Notes: generated from the sequence alone by a model not told the origin. A DNA stretch of 64,000 nt from UBA1930 sp943371535 (GCA_943371535.1 CALRVE020000011.1:30790-94789), one strand, 5' to 3'. Shown: positions 27,563 to 36,145, counted from the stretch's first letter. Numbers and translations: made by a program.

Positions 27563-29023
27563 TTACTTTTTCTTAAAGTGTTCTGCAAACTCACAATACA
27601 TACTTTCTGCATGGTTGGTAATATAATTTTGAGCAGCATTGTTGTATTCTTTTTCGGCCTTTTCTGTATCACTATTTAAAATTGCTATTAAGCTTTTTAA
27701 GGCTTTTGCATCTTCAGTTGCATTAGACCAAAAAGCAGTTTTTTGCATGTCTTCATAATATTTTTGTAGCTGATCTTTAGGTATTTGCTCAAGCATGGTT
27801 TGCAACTGATAATAATCTTTAGATATATATTCTTTTGGTATAACACCAATTGAATTAAAACGCATCAATTTTCTATCTGCATAATATAAGCCAGCAATTA
27901 CGTTGTGAAACATAAAATCGTACCATTCGTCTTTATTGCCTTTGTCTTTTTCTAACATGATATTGTAAAGGCAGCCTGTTAATTGAAGATTGTCAAAAAG
28001 ATTCCAAATAATAATTTTATTGGCTTTGTTTTTAATACTTGCAGGTATTGGATGACTTTGCATTCCAACATCTGATAAAGCCTTCGTTTTGGCAAACCGT
28101 TCTAAACATTCAGGATGTGTTTTCAAAGAATCTTGTAAGCTAGAGGTGTCTTTAAAACTATAGTTTCTAGAAGATAAACCCTTTGATTTTTTTTGAGTCC
28201 ACGAATCTTCAAAACTTAAATTGTAGTTGGTAAAGTATTCTTTTACCGCATTTTTTAAAGGCAATTTATAATGCATGTCAGAGCTATCTAACCTAAGAAA
28301 AAAATCAGCAGAGAAAGCAATACGACTATTTTTTAATAGAACAATCGCAAGTGAATCAGCATCGCTCTCAAAATATCTGCTGTGCTTACTTCTATTAAAG
28401 CTATAACCTTCAAAAACTTTTTTTAACTTGCTGTAGCGTTCATACTTAGAGGTGAGTACATCTTCTAAAGATTTTTTATATTCATCAGATGTAAGCCATG
28501 CTGCTTTTTCTTTCATCGAGTTGTCTGCATGGTGTAATATATTATGTGCAAGCTCATGAGCAATTACAAATGCAAGTTCTTCTCTTGTATTTGCAAAAGC
28601 AATTAAGCCTGCATTCACAGCTAGTATATTGCCACCCATTGCATAGGCGTTAATAGAACTAGATCTATCTATCAGTAATAAATGATTGCCTACCATTAAT
28701 GAAGGATTGCCAACGGCAATTTCATTTACTATTGAAAGAATATAATTATAGATTTCAGGTTCTTTTACAAAGTTTTTACCTTCTAGAGCATTTGTTACAA
28801 ATTCAACCCTAGTTTCCCAAATTTCTTTGTATTTTTTTTGAGTTACTTTAGACGAAAAAAGATTGGGACACTCCCATGTTTTTTTTAAAGAGTCTTTTTG
28901 TTTAGCATAAGCTACATGCGATAATTGCGGAAAGATGTAAGGGTTTGTTTTTTGAGCAGTTGAATTACCAAGGAACAATAGCCCAGCAATAAAACCAATC
29001 ACATGCAATGGTTTTTTAAACAT
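27563..29023 (-). CDS. M48-family zinc metalloprotease (periplasmic)
   Basis: A zinc peptidase is indicated by HELAH at residues 156-160 (AFVIAHELAHNILHH), the preceding NAYAMGGNILAVNAGLI, and a downstream ESDADSLA segment supplying the third (Glu) ligand near residue 224. An N-terminal signal peptide (about 1-23, ending STAQ) places it outside the cytoplasm. The 486-residue length includes a C-terminal helical half without a recognised fold. M48 exopeptidase-like proteins such as BepA and LoiP degrade or assemble outer-membrane proteins; that role is an inference. It lies upstream of, and close to, the 529-residue unknown secreted protein gene. The minus strand upstream contains TTTTGCCG, a weak promoter-like sequence. 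Confidence 0.9.
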   Translation of the reverse strand: MFKKPLHVIGFIAGLLFLGNSTAQKTNPYIFPQLSHVAYAKQKDSLKKTWECPNLFSSKVTQKKYKEIWETRVEFVTNALEGKNFVKEPEIYNYILSIVNEIAVGNPSLMVGNHLLLIDRSSSINAYAMGGNILAVNAGLIAFANTREELAFVIAHELAHNILHHADNSMKEKAAWLTSDEYKKSLEDVLTSKYERYSKLKKVFEGYSFNRSKHSRYFESDADSLAIVLLKNSRIAFSADFFLRLDSSDMHYKLPLKNAVKEYFTNYNLSFEDSWTQKKSKGLSSRNYSFKDTSSLQDSLKTHPECLERFAKTKALSDVGMQSHPIPASIKNKANKIIIWNLFDNLQLTGCLYNIMLEKDKGNKDEWYDFMFHNVIAGLYYADRKLMRFNSIGVIPKEYISKDYYQLQTMLEQIPKDQLQKYYEDMQKTAFWSNATEDAKALKSLIAILNSDTEKAEKEYNNAAQNYITNHAESMYCEFAEHFKKK

Positions 29024-29205
29024 ATTTAATTTTATAAGCAGTTATATGACGGCAAAATAAGAATTAAATGAATATGGCTTTGCTTATGGTTCAACTTTTT
29101 TATTAAATAATCCTTCTAATCCTAAAACACGTATTGTATCAAATTAGTGATGAATCAATCACCACTTACTTATTATTCGATATTATGTTAGTTTGTATTT
29201 AGTTT

Positions 29206-29363
29206 ATGCAGGTAAAAAAGAAGTATTGATATTTTCTAATCATTTGTTTAAGCCGAGAACATTTGCTATTATGCTGCCCAATATTTTTTATGATTTTACA
29301 AAGGTTTTATTAGAGAAGTATTTCTTATGGAAACTTAGAAATGGTTACTCTAGTTTACCCTAG
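29206..29363 (+). pseudogene. Truncated second copy of the SQR-like gene (last ~52 codons)
   Basis: The frame from GCA (29208) to TAG (29363) repeats the C-terminus of the 24547-25746 gene, ending in the same WKLRNGYSSLP. Against that copy there are 10 base differences, of which 9 are silent and one gives Val to Ile. No dinucleotide-binding or Cys-containing portion is present, and homology stops abruptly at about 29206. The silent-change bias shows that both copies evolved under protein-level selection before this one lost its 5' part, or that it was copied from a selected homologue. It cannot encode a working flavoprotein. Confidence 0.88.
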
Positions 29364-29388
29364 TTTTGATTGGTTGTATATTTGAACT

Positions 29389-29421
29389 ACTGCTATTGCT
29401 TAGTTGTAATAGCAGTTTTTT
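29389..29421 (+). terminator. Terminator in the duplicated segment
   Basis: ACTGCTATT (29389-29397) pairs perfectly with AATAGCAGT (29408-29416), followed by a T run. Compared with copy A, the wobble pairs are replaced by A-T pairs, so the structure was kept. Confidence 0.8.
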
Positions 29422-29462
29422 GTTTTCTATAGGTTGGTGTCCTCACCAACCTATAGAAAACA
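29421..29462. repeat. REP-like palindrome 4 (19-bp perfect stem)
   Basis: TGTTTTCTATAGGTTGGTG (29421-29439) is perfectly complementary to 29444-29462 around the loop TCCT. The GGTTGGTG core is that of the other copies but the outer stem is different and still fully paired. It lies just outside the stop codon of the small secreted protein gene. Confidence 0.9.
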
Positions 29463-29464
29463 AA

Positions 29465-29977
29465 TTATTCTTTATACGATTCAAAAAAGTACTTTCTTGA
29501 AATACAACTATCAATGCAGGATTCTGTAAAACTTATATTTCTTTGTTTTTTGTAATTAACAAATGTTTTCGAATAAGTTTTAGATGGAGGACCTGACCAA
29601 TTTTTAAAACTGACTAGTATAGAGTCTATTAAAGAGTTCGATTCAGCAAAAAAGGAAATATCCATTTTTTTTGCAATTGATGGCTCTTTACTCATTAACT
29701 CGTATAAGTTATTAGGTATTCCTTTTTTGTCTCTTATATATGGTTCTAATACAAAGCCCATTTGCCTTTGTAACATTGCATTGTAGTCATCCAAGGTTAT
29801 TATATCTAATTTTCTTTTTTTGCACATTTTTTTTACCACATCATAACTCAGGCTATCAATATTTTTATTTACTAAAGTTATATCTAATAAAATAGGTAAT
29901 TCTTTTTCTTTAGTTTCAGAGCTAACGAAAGAGTAAGAAATATAAATAACTAATATAAATAATATTCTTCTATTCAT
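29465..29977 (-). CDS. Small secreted protein of unknown function
   Basis: I do not recognise this 170-residue protein. The ATG at 29977 opens a signal peptide (MNRRILFILVIYISYSFVSS) followed by a charged mature part (ETKEKELPILLDITL). The frame is open up to 30019, but that extension would be read out of a palindromic repeat (MVGVSPTT), so I reject it. Two Cys in SCIDSCISRKYF near the C-terminus and one in KKMCKKRK could form disulfides. There is no lipobox or sorting domain. Palindromes 4 and 5 flank the gene on both sides, so it forms a discrete unit that might move or recombine. Confidence 0.65.
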   Translation of the reverse strand: MNRRILFILVIYISYSFVSSETKEKELPILLDITLVNKNIDSLSYDVVKKMCKKRKLDIITLDDYNAMLQRQMGFVLEPYIRDKKGIPNNLYELMSKEPSIAKKMDISFFAESNSLIDSILVSFKNWSGPPSKTYSKTFVNYKKQRNISFTESCIDSCISRKYFFESYKE

Positions 29978-29995
29978 TTTGAGTTTGTTATTGAA

Positions 29996-30020
29996 AGTGG
30001 TTGGTGAGACACCAACCACT
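29996..30020. repeat. REP-like palindrome 5
   Basis: AGTGGTTGGTG (29996-30006) and CACCAACCACT (30010-30020) form a perfect 11-bp stem around AGA. It is palindrome 3 in the opposite orientation with a different outer stem, and lies just upstream of the small secreted protein gene. Confidence 0.85.
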
Positions 30021-30061
30021 AAATAATTATTGCTCTTATTGTCTTACTAGCCACTAGCCAG

Positions 30062-31651
30062 TTACCTTTTCCTTTTCTTCAATTTCAATACCCAATTCCA
30101 GACAATTAATAATACCCCTATCAACGAAAATATTTTATACAAGTAATCGCCATAACGTACGTAAAAAGTAAGTTCATAGATATTAGGAATAGTGTATTTA
30201 AAAACAGCAGGCGTATCCCAAGGTTTACTGTTTTGTAGATTGCCATAATCATCAATCACAGCACTAATACCGGTGTTTGCACTTCGTGCAATCCAACGTC
30301 TTGTTTCAATAGCTCTTAACTTGGCATAAGCCAAATGCTGTTTATGTCCTGGTGTATTGCCCCACCAACCATCATTGGTAATAATAGCAATTAAGTTTGC
30401 ACCTTTAGCAACATAACTACTCACATATTCGCCATACACACTTTCATAACAAATTACTGGAGCAACTAAAGTGTTGGGTTGAATATTGAAATTTTTTGCA
30501 GCAGTATCTTTTGCATAACCACCTGTTGTACCACCAAATTGCTCAAATACAGGTGCCAATACATTTAAAAATGAAGGCAAAGTTTCCACACCGGGTACTA
30601 GCTTGCTTTTTATATAAAATTGCATGGGCGTATTGGCTTTTAAGGCAATAGCTGCATTGTAACTTTCGTAATAAAAACCTTGGCTCGATTTTCTTGCATA
30701 TTGAGTAGTTTTTTCATTACCTATAATTTTATAAGTTTCTATTCCAGTAACTAAAGTAACGCTTGGATATTTCTGTAAAAAGTTGAATATAGTTTGGTAA
30801 ATAGGAGCTTTATCAATTTCTTCTATAGGTACAGTTGCACTCATGGCTGTTTCTGGCCAAACAACCATTTGTGTAGTGCTATCTATTTCTTTTTCACTCA
30901 ATCCAATGAGTAATTCAATTTGACTAGGAATAGAAATACTTTCAAATTTTTGATAAGGATCTATATTAGGCTGAACAATTACAACATTGGTTTTTAAGCC
31001 GCCTTTTCTAAAATGAAACGAAAGCAAACCTGAAATAATTATAGGTACAATTATTAAAATAAGTACCACTACTATTCCTGCAATTTTTAGTTTTAAGTTG
31101 AATTGTTTAAAAGATTTCAACAAGTGAAATAATAAAATATTCACTACTAAAATCCATAAAGTTCCACCACCAATGCCAGTATATTCATACCATTGAATCC
31201 ATTGCACTTTTCCTGCAAACACATTGCCTAAGCTTAACCAAGGCCAACTTAATTGCCAGTTTAAATGAATATATTCAAACAACATACAAAATGCAATCAA
31301 CGCTATACTGCCTGTTCTAGTGCCATATTTTTTCTTGAACGAAAAATAGCCCAACCATGGCAAACTCATTATTAAACTATTGGCAATAATGGCTAAAATA
31401 CTACCTGCATCAGTACTATTCCAAAGCCACCAAGTAGTTAATGCATTCCAGGTAACAATACTTAAAAAACTATACCAATAAAAGCTATTGTTTTTTTGTA
31501 ATTTTTCACCCACCAATAACAAGGGAATAAAAGCAAAAAATATTAGCCATGTTAAGTTAGAGGTAGGCCATGCAGCAGCCAATAAAATTCCTGCTAATAA
31601 ACTATATGCAATAATTGATAACTTTTTCAAAGCAAATTTTTTATGTTGCAA
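30062..31651 (-). CDS. lnt: Apolipoprotein N-acyltransferase
   Basis: Lnt adds the third acyl chain to the N-terminal Cys of lipoproteins in the inner membrane. The 529-residue protein has an N-terminal block of membrane spans (to about residue 205) and a nitrilase-type C-terminal domain. The catalytic triad is visible: Glu267 (VWPETAMS), Lys348 (YIKSKLVPG) and Cys401 (VICYESVYG). One more membrane span lies near the C-terminus. No ATG is available at the 5' end. The start is TTG at 31651, or the TTG seven codons later (TTGAAAAAG at 31630), which would give the more typical MKKLSIIAYSLL. It diverges from rel with 112 bp between starts. Confidence 0.95.
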   Translation of the reverse strand: MQHKKFALKKLSIIAYSLLAGILLAAAWPTSNLTWLIFFAFIPLLLVGEKLQKNNSFYWYSFLSIVTWNALTTWWLWNSTDAGSILAIIANSLIMSLPWLGYFSFKKKYGTRTGSIALIAFCMLFEYIHLNWQLSWPWLSLGNVFAGKVQWIQWYEYTGIGGGTLWILVVNILLFHLLKSFKQFNLKLKIAGIVVVLILIIVPIIISGLLSFHFRKGGLKTNVVIVQPNIDPYQKFESISIPSQIELLIGLSEKEIDSTTQMVVWPETAMSATVPIEEIDKAPIYQTIFNFLQKYPSVTLVTGIETYKIIGNEKTTQYARKSSQGFYYESYNAAIALKANTPMQFYIKSKLVPGVETLPSFLNVLAPVFEQFGGTTGGYAKDTAAKNFNIQPNTLVAPVICYESVYGEYVSSYVAKGANLIAIITNDGWWGNTPGHKQHLAYAKLRAIETRRWIARSANTGISAVIDDYGNLQNSKPWDTPAVFKYTIPNIYELTFYVRYGDYLYKIFSLIGVLLIVWNWVLKLKKRKR

Positions 31652-31763
31652 AAGTTCGTAAGATTCTCCAATATTCCATCATAAATATTGGAGTGCATTT
31701 TTATTCATCAACCATCAAATTTTCGCAAGCAATAAAACGCAAATTTTCATACATTCGTCATCT

Positions 31764-34028
31764 ATGTCGCAAGAACTGAATCCTATTAACGATTTACCCA
31801 TTCCAAAGTACAATTTGGACGCCGAACAGGAGAAAAAGGGAATACTCAGAAACTATAGAAGTCTGTTAAAAGCTTTACGCCCTAAATTGAAAAAAGGCGA
31901 TAAAGAAATGGTTCGAGCAGCATTTGAAATGAGTGCCGATTCGCACAAAACCATGCGTAGAAAAAGTGGTGAACCTTATATCTTACATCCTATTGCTGTG
32001 GCCATGATTTGTGTAGAAGAAATTGGCTTAGGGGTACGTAGTACCATTTGTGCTTTATTGCACGATACCGTTGAAGACACTGATATTAGTTTAGAAGATG
32101 TAGAAAGAGAATTTGGAAATGAAATAGCAAAAATTGTTGATGGACTTACTAAAATTTCGAGTGTAATAGATACCAATACTTCTCAGCAAGCAGAAAATTT
32201 TAAAAAAATATTACTCACCTTAACCGATGACCCAAGAGTAATATTAATTAAACTAGCAGATCGTTTGCATAATATGCGAACCCTTGATTTTATGAAAAGG
32301 GAAAAGCAATTAAAAATTGCTAGCGAAACTGTTTGGGTTTATGCACCATTGGCTCATAGAATGGGTTTATACAATATAAAAACCGAGTTAGAAGATTTAT
32401 CCATGAAATACATGGAGCCTGAAGCGTATAAAGACATTGCCAAAAAATTAGCTGAAACCAAAAGAGAACGTAGCCGATACATTAACGAATTTATTAGGCC
32501 CATTAAAGAAAAATTGGCAACTAGCGAATTTGATTTTGAAATTCATGGACGCCCCAAAAGCATACATTCTATTTGGAATAAAATAAAAAAGAAAGGTGTA
32601 AGTTTTAGTGAAGTATATGATTTGTTTGCCATTAGAATTATTTTAAATTCAATTCCAGAAAAAGAAAAAGAAGAATGTTGGAAAGTGTACAGTATTATTA
32701 CCGATGCATATAACCCAAGCCCTGAACGATTAAGAGATTGGTTAAGTAATCCTAAAAGCAATGGATACGAAGCTTTGCATACAACAGTAATGGGGCCACA
32801 AGGTAAATGGGTAGAAATTCAAATACGTACCAAACGTATGAATGAAATTGCTGAAAAAGGATTAGCAGCTCATTTTAAATACAAAGAAGGCAATGCCGAA
32901 GAAGATAGATTTGATAAATGGTTTGGACAAATAAGAGAAGTTTTATCGCAAGATGATACCGATAGTGTAAACTTTTTACAAGATTTTAAAACTAGTTTTT
33001 TAGCAGAAGAAATTTATGTGTACACACCAAAAGGCGAAGTAAAAATGTTGCCAACCGGAAGTACTGCTTTAGACTTTGCCTTCTCTATTCATAGTGCAAT
33101 TGGTAGTAAATGTATTGGTGCAAAAGTGCATCATAAATTAGTGCCTATTTCACATAAATTACGTAGTGGCGATCAAATTGAAATTATTACTAGTAACAAA
33201 CAAAAACCTAATGAAGATTGGTTAAATATTGTTGTTACTGCTAAAGCAAAAAGCAAAATAAAAGATGCTTTGCGAGAAGAGAAAAGAAAGATTGCCGATG
33301 ATGGGAAATATGTGTTGCAAAAGAAATTAGAAGGCATGGGTGCTGCTTATAGCAATGGAAATATTGATGAAGTAGCACAGTTTTATAAACTCAATTCTCA
33401 CCTCGATTTATTTTATCAAATAGCTACTAAGGCCATAGATTTAAAAGAACTGAAAGAGTTTCAGGTATTGGGAGATAGGCTTGAACATCCTAAACCAAAA
33501 GTTATAATTCCTGATGCTACACATGAACATCATACACATACAAAAACCTATTCAAAAAAAGAGAGTGAGCTGATTATTTTTGGTGAAAGCAGCGATAAAA
33601 TTCAGTATGCTTTGGCTAAATGTTGCAACCCAATACCAGGAGATGATGTGTTTGGTTTTGTAAGTACCGGAAAGGGATTAATGATTCATAGAACTACTTG
33701 CCCCAATGCAACACAACTGTTGGCCAATTATGGTCACAGAGTTGTAAAAACCAAGTGGGCAAAAAATAAAGAAATTTCTTTTTTAACCGGATTGAAAATT
33801 ATTGGTTTAGATGATGTAGGTGTGATTCATAAAATAACCAATATTATTAGTGGCGATTTAAAAATAAATATTGCTGGCTTAACCATTGAAAGTGGAGAAG
33901 GATTATTTGAAGGAACCATTAAAGTTTTTGTACACGATAAAGAAGAATTAGAAGAATTGGTGAATAGATTAAAATCATTAAACGGTATACAAAAAGTAGA
34001 TCGTTTTGACATGGAAGAAATTGGATAA
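31764..34028 (+). CDS. rel: Bifunctional (p)ppGpp synthetase/hydrolase (RelA/SpoT family)
   Basis: This long RSH protein (754 residues) controls the stringent response. The hydrolase HD domain is intact (His75, His100-Asp101, the Glu-Asp at 104-105, Asp166 and Asn170 in LADRLHNMRTL), so it should degrade (p)ppGpp. The synthetase domain has HGRPKSIHSIWNK, SNGYEALHTTV and WVEIQIRT (to about residue 356). TGS (about 415-475), a CC/zinc-finger-like segment (KCCNPIPGDDVFGF) and a C-terminal ACT domain follow. As expected for Bacteroidota, it is probably the main RSH enzyme. A TACATTCG sequence at 31750-31757 resembles a -7 element. Confidence 0.96.
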   Translation: MSQELNPINDLPIPKYNLDAEQEKKGILRNYRSLLKALRPKLKKGDKEMVRAAFEMSADSHKTMRRKSGEPYILHPIAVAMICVEEIGLGVRSTICALLHDTVEDTDISLEDVEREFGNEIAKIVDGLTKISSVIDTNTSQQAENFKKILLTLTDDPRVILIKLADRLHNMRTLDFMKREKQLKIASETVWVYAPLAHRMGLYNIKTELEDLSMKYMEPEAYKDIAKKLAETKRERSRYINEFIRPIKEKLATSEFDFEIHGRPKSIHSIWNKIKKKGVSFSEVYDLFAIRIILNSIPEKEKEECWKVYSIITDAYNPSPERLRDWLSNPKSNGYEALHTTVMGPQGKWVEIQIRTKRMNEIAEKGLAAHFKYKEGNAEEDRFDKWFGQIREVLSQDDTDSVNFLQDFKTSFLAEEIYVYTPKGEVKMLPTGSTALDFAFSIHSAIGSKCIGAKVHHKLVPISHKLRSGDQIEIITSNKQKPNEDWLNIVVTAKAKSKIKDALREEKRKIADDGKYVLQKKLEGMGAAYSNGNIDEVAQFYKLNSHLDLFYQIATKAIDLKELKEFQVLGDRLEHPKPKVIIPDATHEHHTHTKTYSKKESELIIFGESSDKIQYALAKCCNPIPGDDVFGFVSTGKGLMIHRTTCPNATQLLANYGHRVVKTKWAKNKEISFLTGLKIIGLDDVGVIHKITNIISGDLKINIAGLTIESGEGLFEGTIKVFVHDKEELEELVNRLKSLNGIQKVDRFDMEEIG

Positions 34029-34120
34029 TAATTTATTTCCAATCTTTAATATTTTATAGCACATCATTTGGTTGTTAATTAGTCTAGTAAACAACAACAC
34101 ATCACCACCACATATTTCAT

Positions 34121-34128
34121 TACTTTTG
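34121..34128 (+). promoter_or_regulatory. Putative -7 element for rbfA/LolC-type gene
   Basis: TACTTTTG, identical to the uppS element, lies 16 bp before the rbfA ATG. No clear -33 TTG at the right distance was found. Confidence 0.4.
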
Positions 34129-34144
34129 TTGTAAACTCAGAATT

Positions 34145-34528
34145 ATGGTAGAAGGAAAAAGACAAAAGCAAGTTGCTGCTGTTTTGCAAGATGAATTAAA
34201 TGAAATATTCAGAAGACTTAACCTTACAATGATAGACGGTGGAATGGTATCTATAGCCTCGGTTAAAGTAACTCCCGATTTATTAGAAGCTAGAATATAT
34301 ATCAGCTTTTTTCAAGTGCCTCAAATTGAAGCTGCCATGAAAAAAATTGATGCTAAAAGTTGGGAGATTAAAAAAGAACTTGCTGATAAAATAAAGCATC
34401 ATGTTCGCCGTATTCCTGTACTTCATTTTTATTTAGACGATACGTTAGATTATGTTTTTAAAATGGAAGAAGTATTTAAAAAAATAGAAGAAGAAAAGAA
34501 AGAAAACCCAAGTAATCTAGACTCTTGA
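34145..34528 (+). CDS. rbfA: Ribosome-binding factor A
   Basis: RbfA is a small KH-type factor that assists 16S rRNA 5'-end maturation and cold adaptation of the 30S subunit. The 127-residue protein has the family beginning (GKRQKQVAAVLQDELNEIF), a central SVKVTPDLLEARIYISFF strand region, and the conserved VRRIPVLHFYLDDTLDY near residue 100. A short acidic/basic tail follows. It begins 116 bp after rel with its own promoter-like element, and lies 28 bp upstream of a LolC/E-type permease gene, a frequent Bacteroidota arrangement. Confidence 0.95.
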   Translation: MVEGKRQKQVAAVLQDELNEIFRRLNLTMIDGGMVSIASVKVTPDLLEARIYISFFQVPQIEAAMKKIDAKSWEIKKELADKIKHHVRRIPVLHFYLDDTLDYVFKMEEVFKKIEEEKKENPSNLDS

Positions 34529-34556
34529 ACTTCTTAACTCATAAACTGCTGAAATT

Positions 34557-35783
34557 TTGAACTTTCTTTTTGCATGGCGGTACTTTAAATCTAAGAAAAG
34601 CACCAATGCTATAAATATTATTGCATGGATTAGTGTTGTTGCCATTACAGTAGGTACGGCTGCATTAATAGTGGTTTTAAGTGTGTTTAATGGATTTGAA
34701 GATTTGGTAAAAGGCTTATATAGTGATTTTTATGCCGACGTAAAAATTGCTCCAGCTAAAGGAAAAGTGCTAAATGTAGATAGTACTCAATTAGCCCAAA
34801 TAAAAACTATCAATGGGGTTTTGCAATACAGTTTAGTTGCCGAAGAAAAAGCCTTGCTTAAAAATGGCGATAATCAAACTACTGTTATTGCTAAAGGCGT
34901 AGATGAACGATTTAACAGAGTAAATAATGTTACTAAACACCTTATAAGAGGCAGTTTTAATACAGGTACAGTCAATAGACCTCAAATCATTATGGGTGCA
35001 GGTATTGAGAATGCTACAGCCATTTACGTTGAACAAGCTGTTGAAGCAGCTACCATTTATTTGCCCAATAAAAAAGCCACTAGTTTAAATAATTTAAACG
35101 ATGCATTCAACTCATACAATGTAACGGCAAGTGGTACATTTTTAATTCAGCAAGAGTTTGATAATAAGTACATTTTTACCAATCTCCCCTTTATGAAGTT
35201 TATGTTAGATATGGGCGAAAACCAATATTCTTACATAGAACTTAAACTACAAACCCATACAGATAAAGCAGCAAAAAATATTGCTGAACAATTGCAAAAA
35301 ATGTTGGGTAATCAATATGTTGTATTAACTCGGTACGAGCAAAACCAAAGTTTGTACAATATTATGAAAATGGAAAAATGGATTATTTATGGCATACTTT
35401 CTTTAATACTTGTGGTAGCTGCATTCAACATGATTGGAGCTTTAACCATGTTGGTGTTAGAGAAACAAAAAGACATTTCTATTTTGCAAGCAATGGGTGC
35501 TAGTAATAATAAAATTCAACAAATTTTTTTGAGTAGTGGATTTATTTTAGCAGGCGTAGGTACATTCATTGGGTTAATGATTGCAAGTTTAATTTGTTGG
35601 CTTCAAATACAGTTTCATTTATTGAAATTAGGTACTGGAAGTTTTGTGGTAGATTATTATCCTGTAAAACCACAACTCAACGATTTTTTATTGGTAATAG
35701 CAACCATTTTTGTAGTAGCATTGCTTGCTGCATATTTACCAGCTAGAAAAGCAGGTAAGCAAACCTTTTCATTGAAAAGTTAG
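34557..35783 (+). CDS. FtsX/LolC-LolE-type ABC transporter permease
   Basis: The 408-residue protein has the MacB/FtsX topology: one membrane span near residues 20-45 (INIIAWISVVAITVGTAALIVVLSVF), a periplasmic domain of about 220 residues, and three C-terminal spans ending KAGKQTFSLKS. The WRYFKSKKS and NAINIIAWIS motifs are typical of LolC/LolE, which extract lipoproteins from the inner membrane. No ATPase partner is adjacent, which is usual for this family in Bacteroidota. The start is TTG (34557), placed by the family-typical N-terminus MNFLFAWRYFKSKKS. It lies 28 bp after rbfA and is followed by a terminator. Confidence 0.88.
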   Translation: MNFLFAWRYFKSKKSTNAINIIAWISVVAITVGTAALIVVLSVFNGFEDLVKGLYSDFYADVKIAPAKGKVLNVDSTQLAQIKTINGVLQYSLVAEEKALLKNGDNQTTVIAKGVDERFNRVNNVTKHLIRGSFNTGTVNRPQIIMGAGIENATAIYVEQAVEAATIYLPNKKATSLNNLNDAFNSYNVTASGTFLIQQEFDNKYIFTNLPFMKFMLDMGENQYSYIELKLQTHTDKAAKNIAEQLQKMLGNQYVVLTRYEQNQSLYNIMKMEKWIIYGILSLILVVAAFNMIGALTMLVLEKQKDISILQAMGASNNKIQQIFLSSGFILAGVGTFIGLMIASLICWLQIQFHLLKLGTGSFVVDYYPVKPQLNDFLLVIATIFVVALLAAYLPARKAGKQTFSLKS

Positions 35784-35795
35784 CTAAAAAAAAGA

Positions 35796-35826
35796 GAGCC
35801 GAGGTAGAAACCTCAGCTCGTTTTTT
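35796..35826 (+). terminator. Terminator after the LolC/E-type permease gene
   Basis: GAGCCGAGGT (35796-35805) pairs with ACCTCAGCTC (35810-35819) through a single C-A mismatch, and a T run follows. It ends the rbfA-permease transcript. Confidence 0.85.
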
Positions 35827-36145
35827 AATCCGTACCCTATGAAAACGAGTTCATAATATTTTGATACATACTTAGGTATGTTATATTTTTTTGTTGAATT
35901 GAAGTAAACGAAAATCTACATTGAAGAAGTTATACTGCTAATGAGTAGTAACAGAAGCTTTCTGCAATATTGGATTTTAATTTACTAAGAACTGTACAGT
36001 TTAATAGATAGTTGTACAAATGTTCTTGTAGTTATAAAAACGGCGTTTGATTCATTTTATTTTATTTGATAAGTACTTTTTTTCAAAATATTAATTCGGT
36101 AGTATTTCTACTAAATTATTCATCGTAAAATTGAATATTTGCTGT
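35827..36145. other. Intergenic region with two small palindromes; no gene found
   Basis: This 319-bp stretch has no convincing reading frame. It holds a small hairpin (ACATAC-TTAG-GTATGT, 35866-35881, followed by a T-rich run) and the perfect 12-bp palindrome AACTGTACAGTT (35990-36001). AATATTTG (36134-36141) resembles a -7 element and lies just before tatD. A small RNA is possible but not supported by more than this. Confidence 0.4.

Larger units (their letters stand above)
29206..29462 (+). repeat. Segmental duplication, copy B
   Basis: This is the counterpart of 25589-25832, in the same orientation at an offset of about 3.6 kb. It comprises a truncated gene end, a terminator and a palindrome. 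Confidence 0.9.
29024..29464. other. Gap without an intact gene
   Basis: The first ~180 bp hold nothing I can name apart from the upstream region of the M48 gene. From 29206 onwards the gap consists of the duplicated SQR-like gene tail, its terminator and palindrome 4. Confidence 0.7.

Noticed and set aside
29978..30019. N-terminal extension of the small secreted protein
   Set aside because: These codons come from palindrome 5; the ATG at 29977 gives a proper signal peptide.
24235..30020. Palindromes as ordinary terminators
   Set aside because: Genuine terminators with T runs lie beside some of them, and the palindromes themselves mostly lack T runs.
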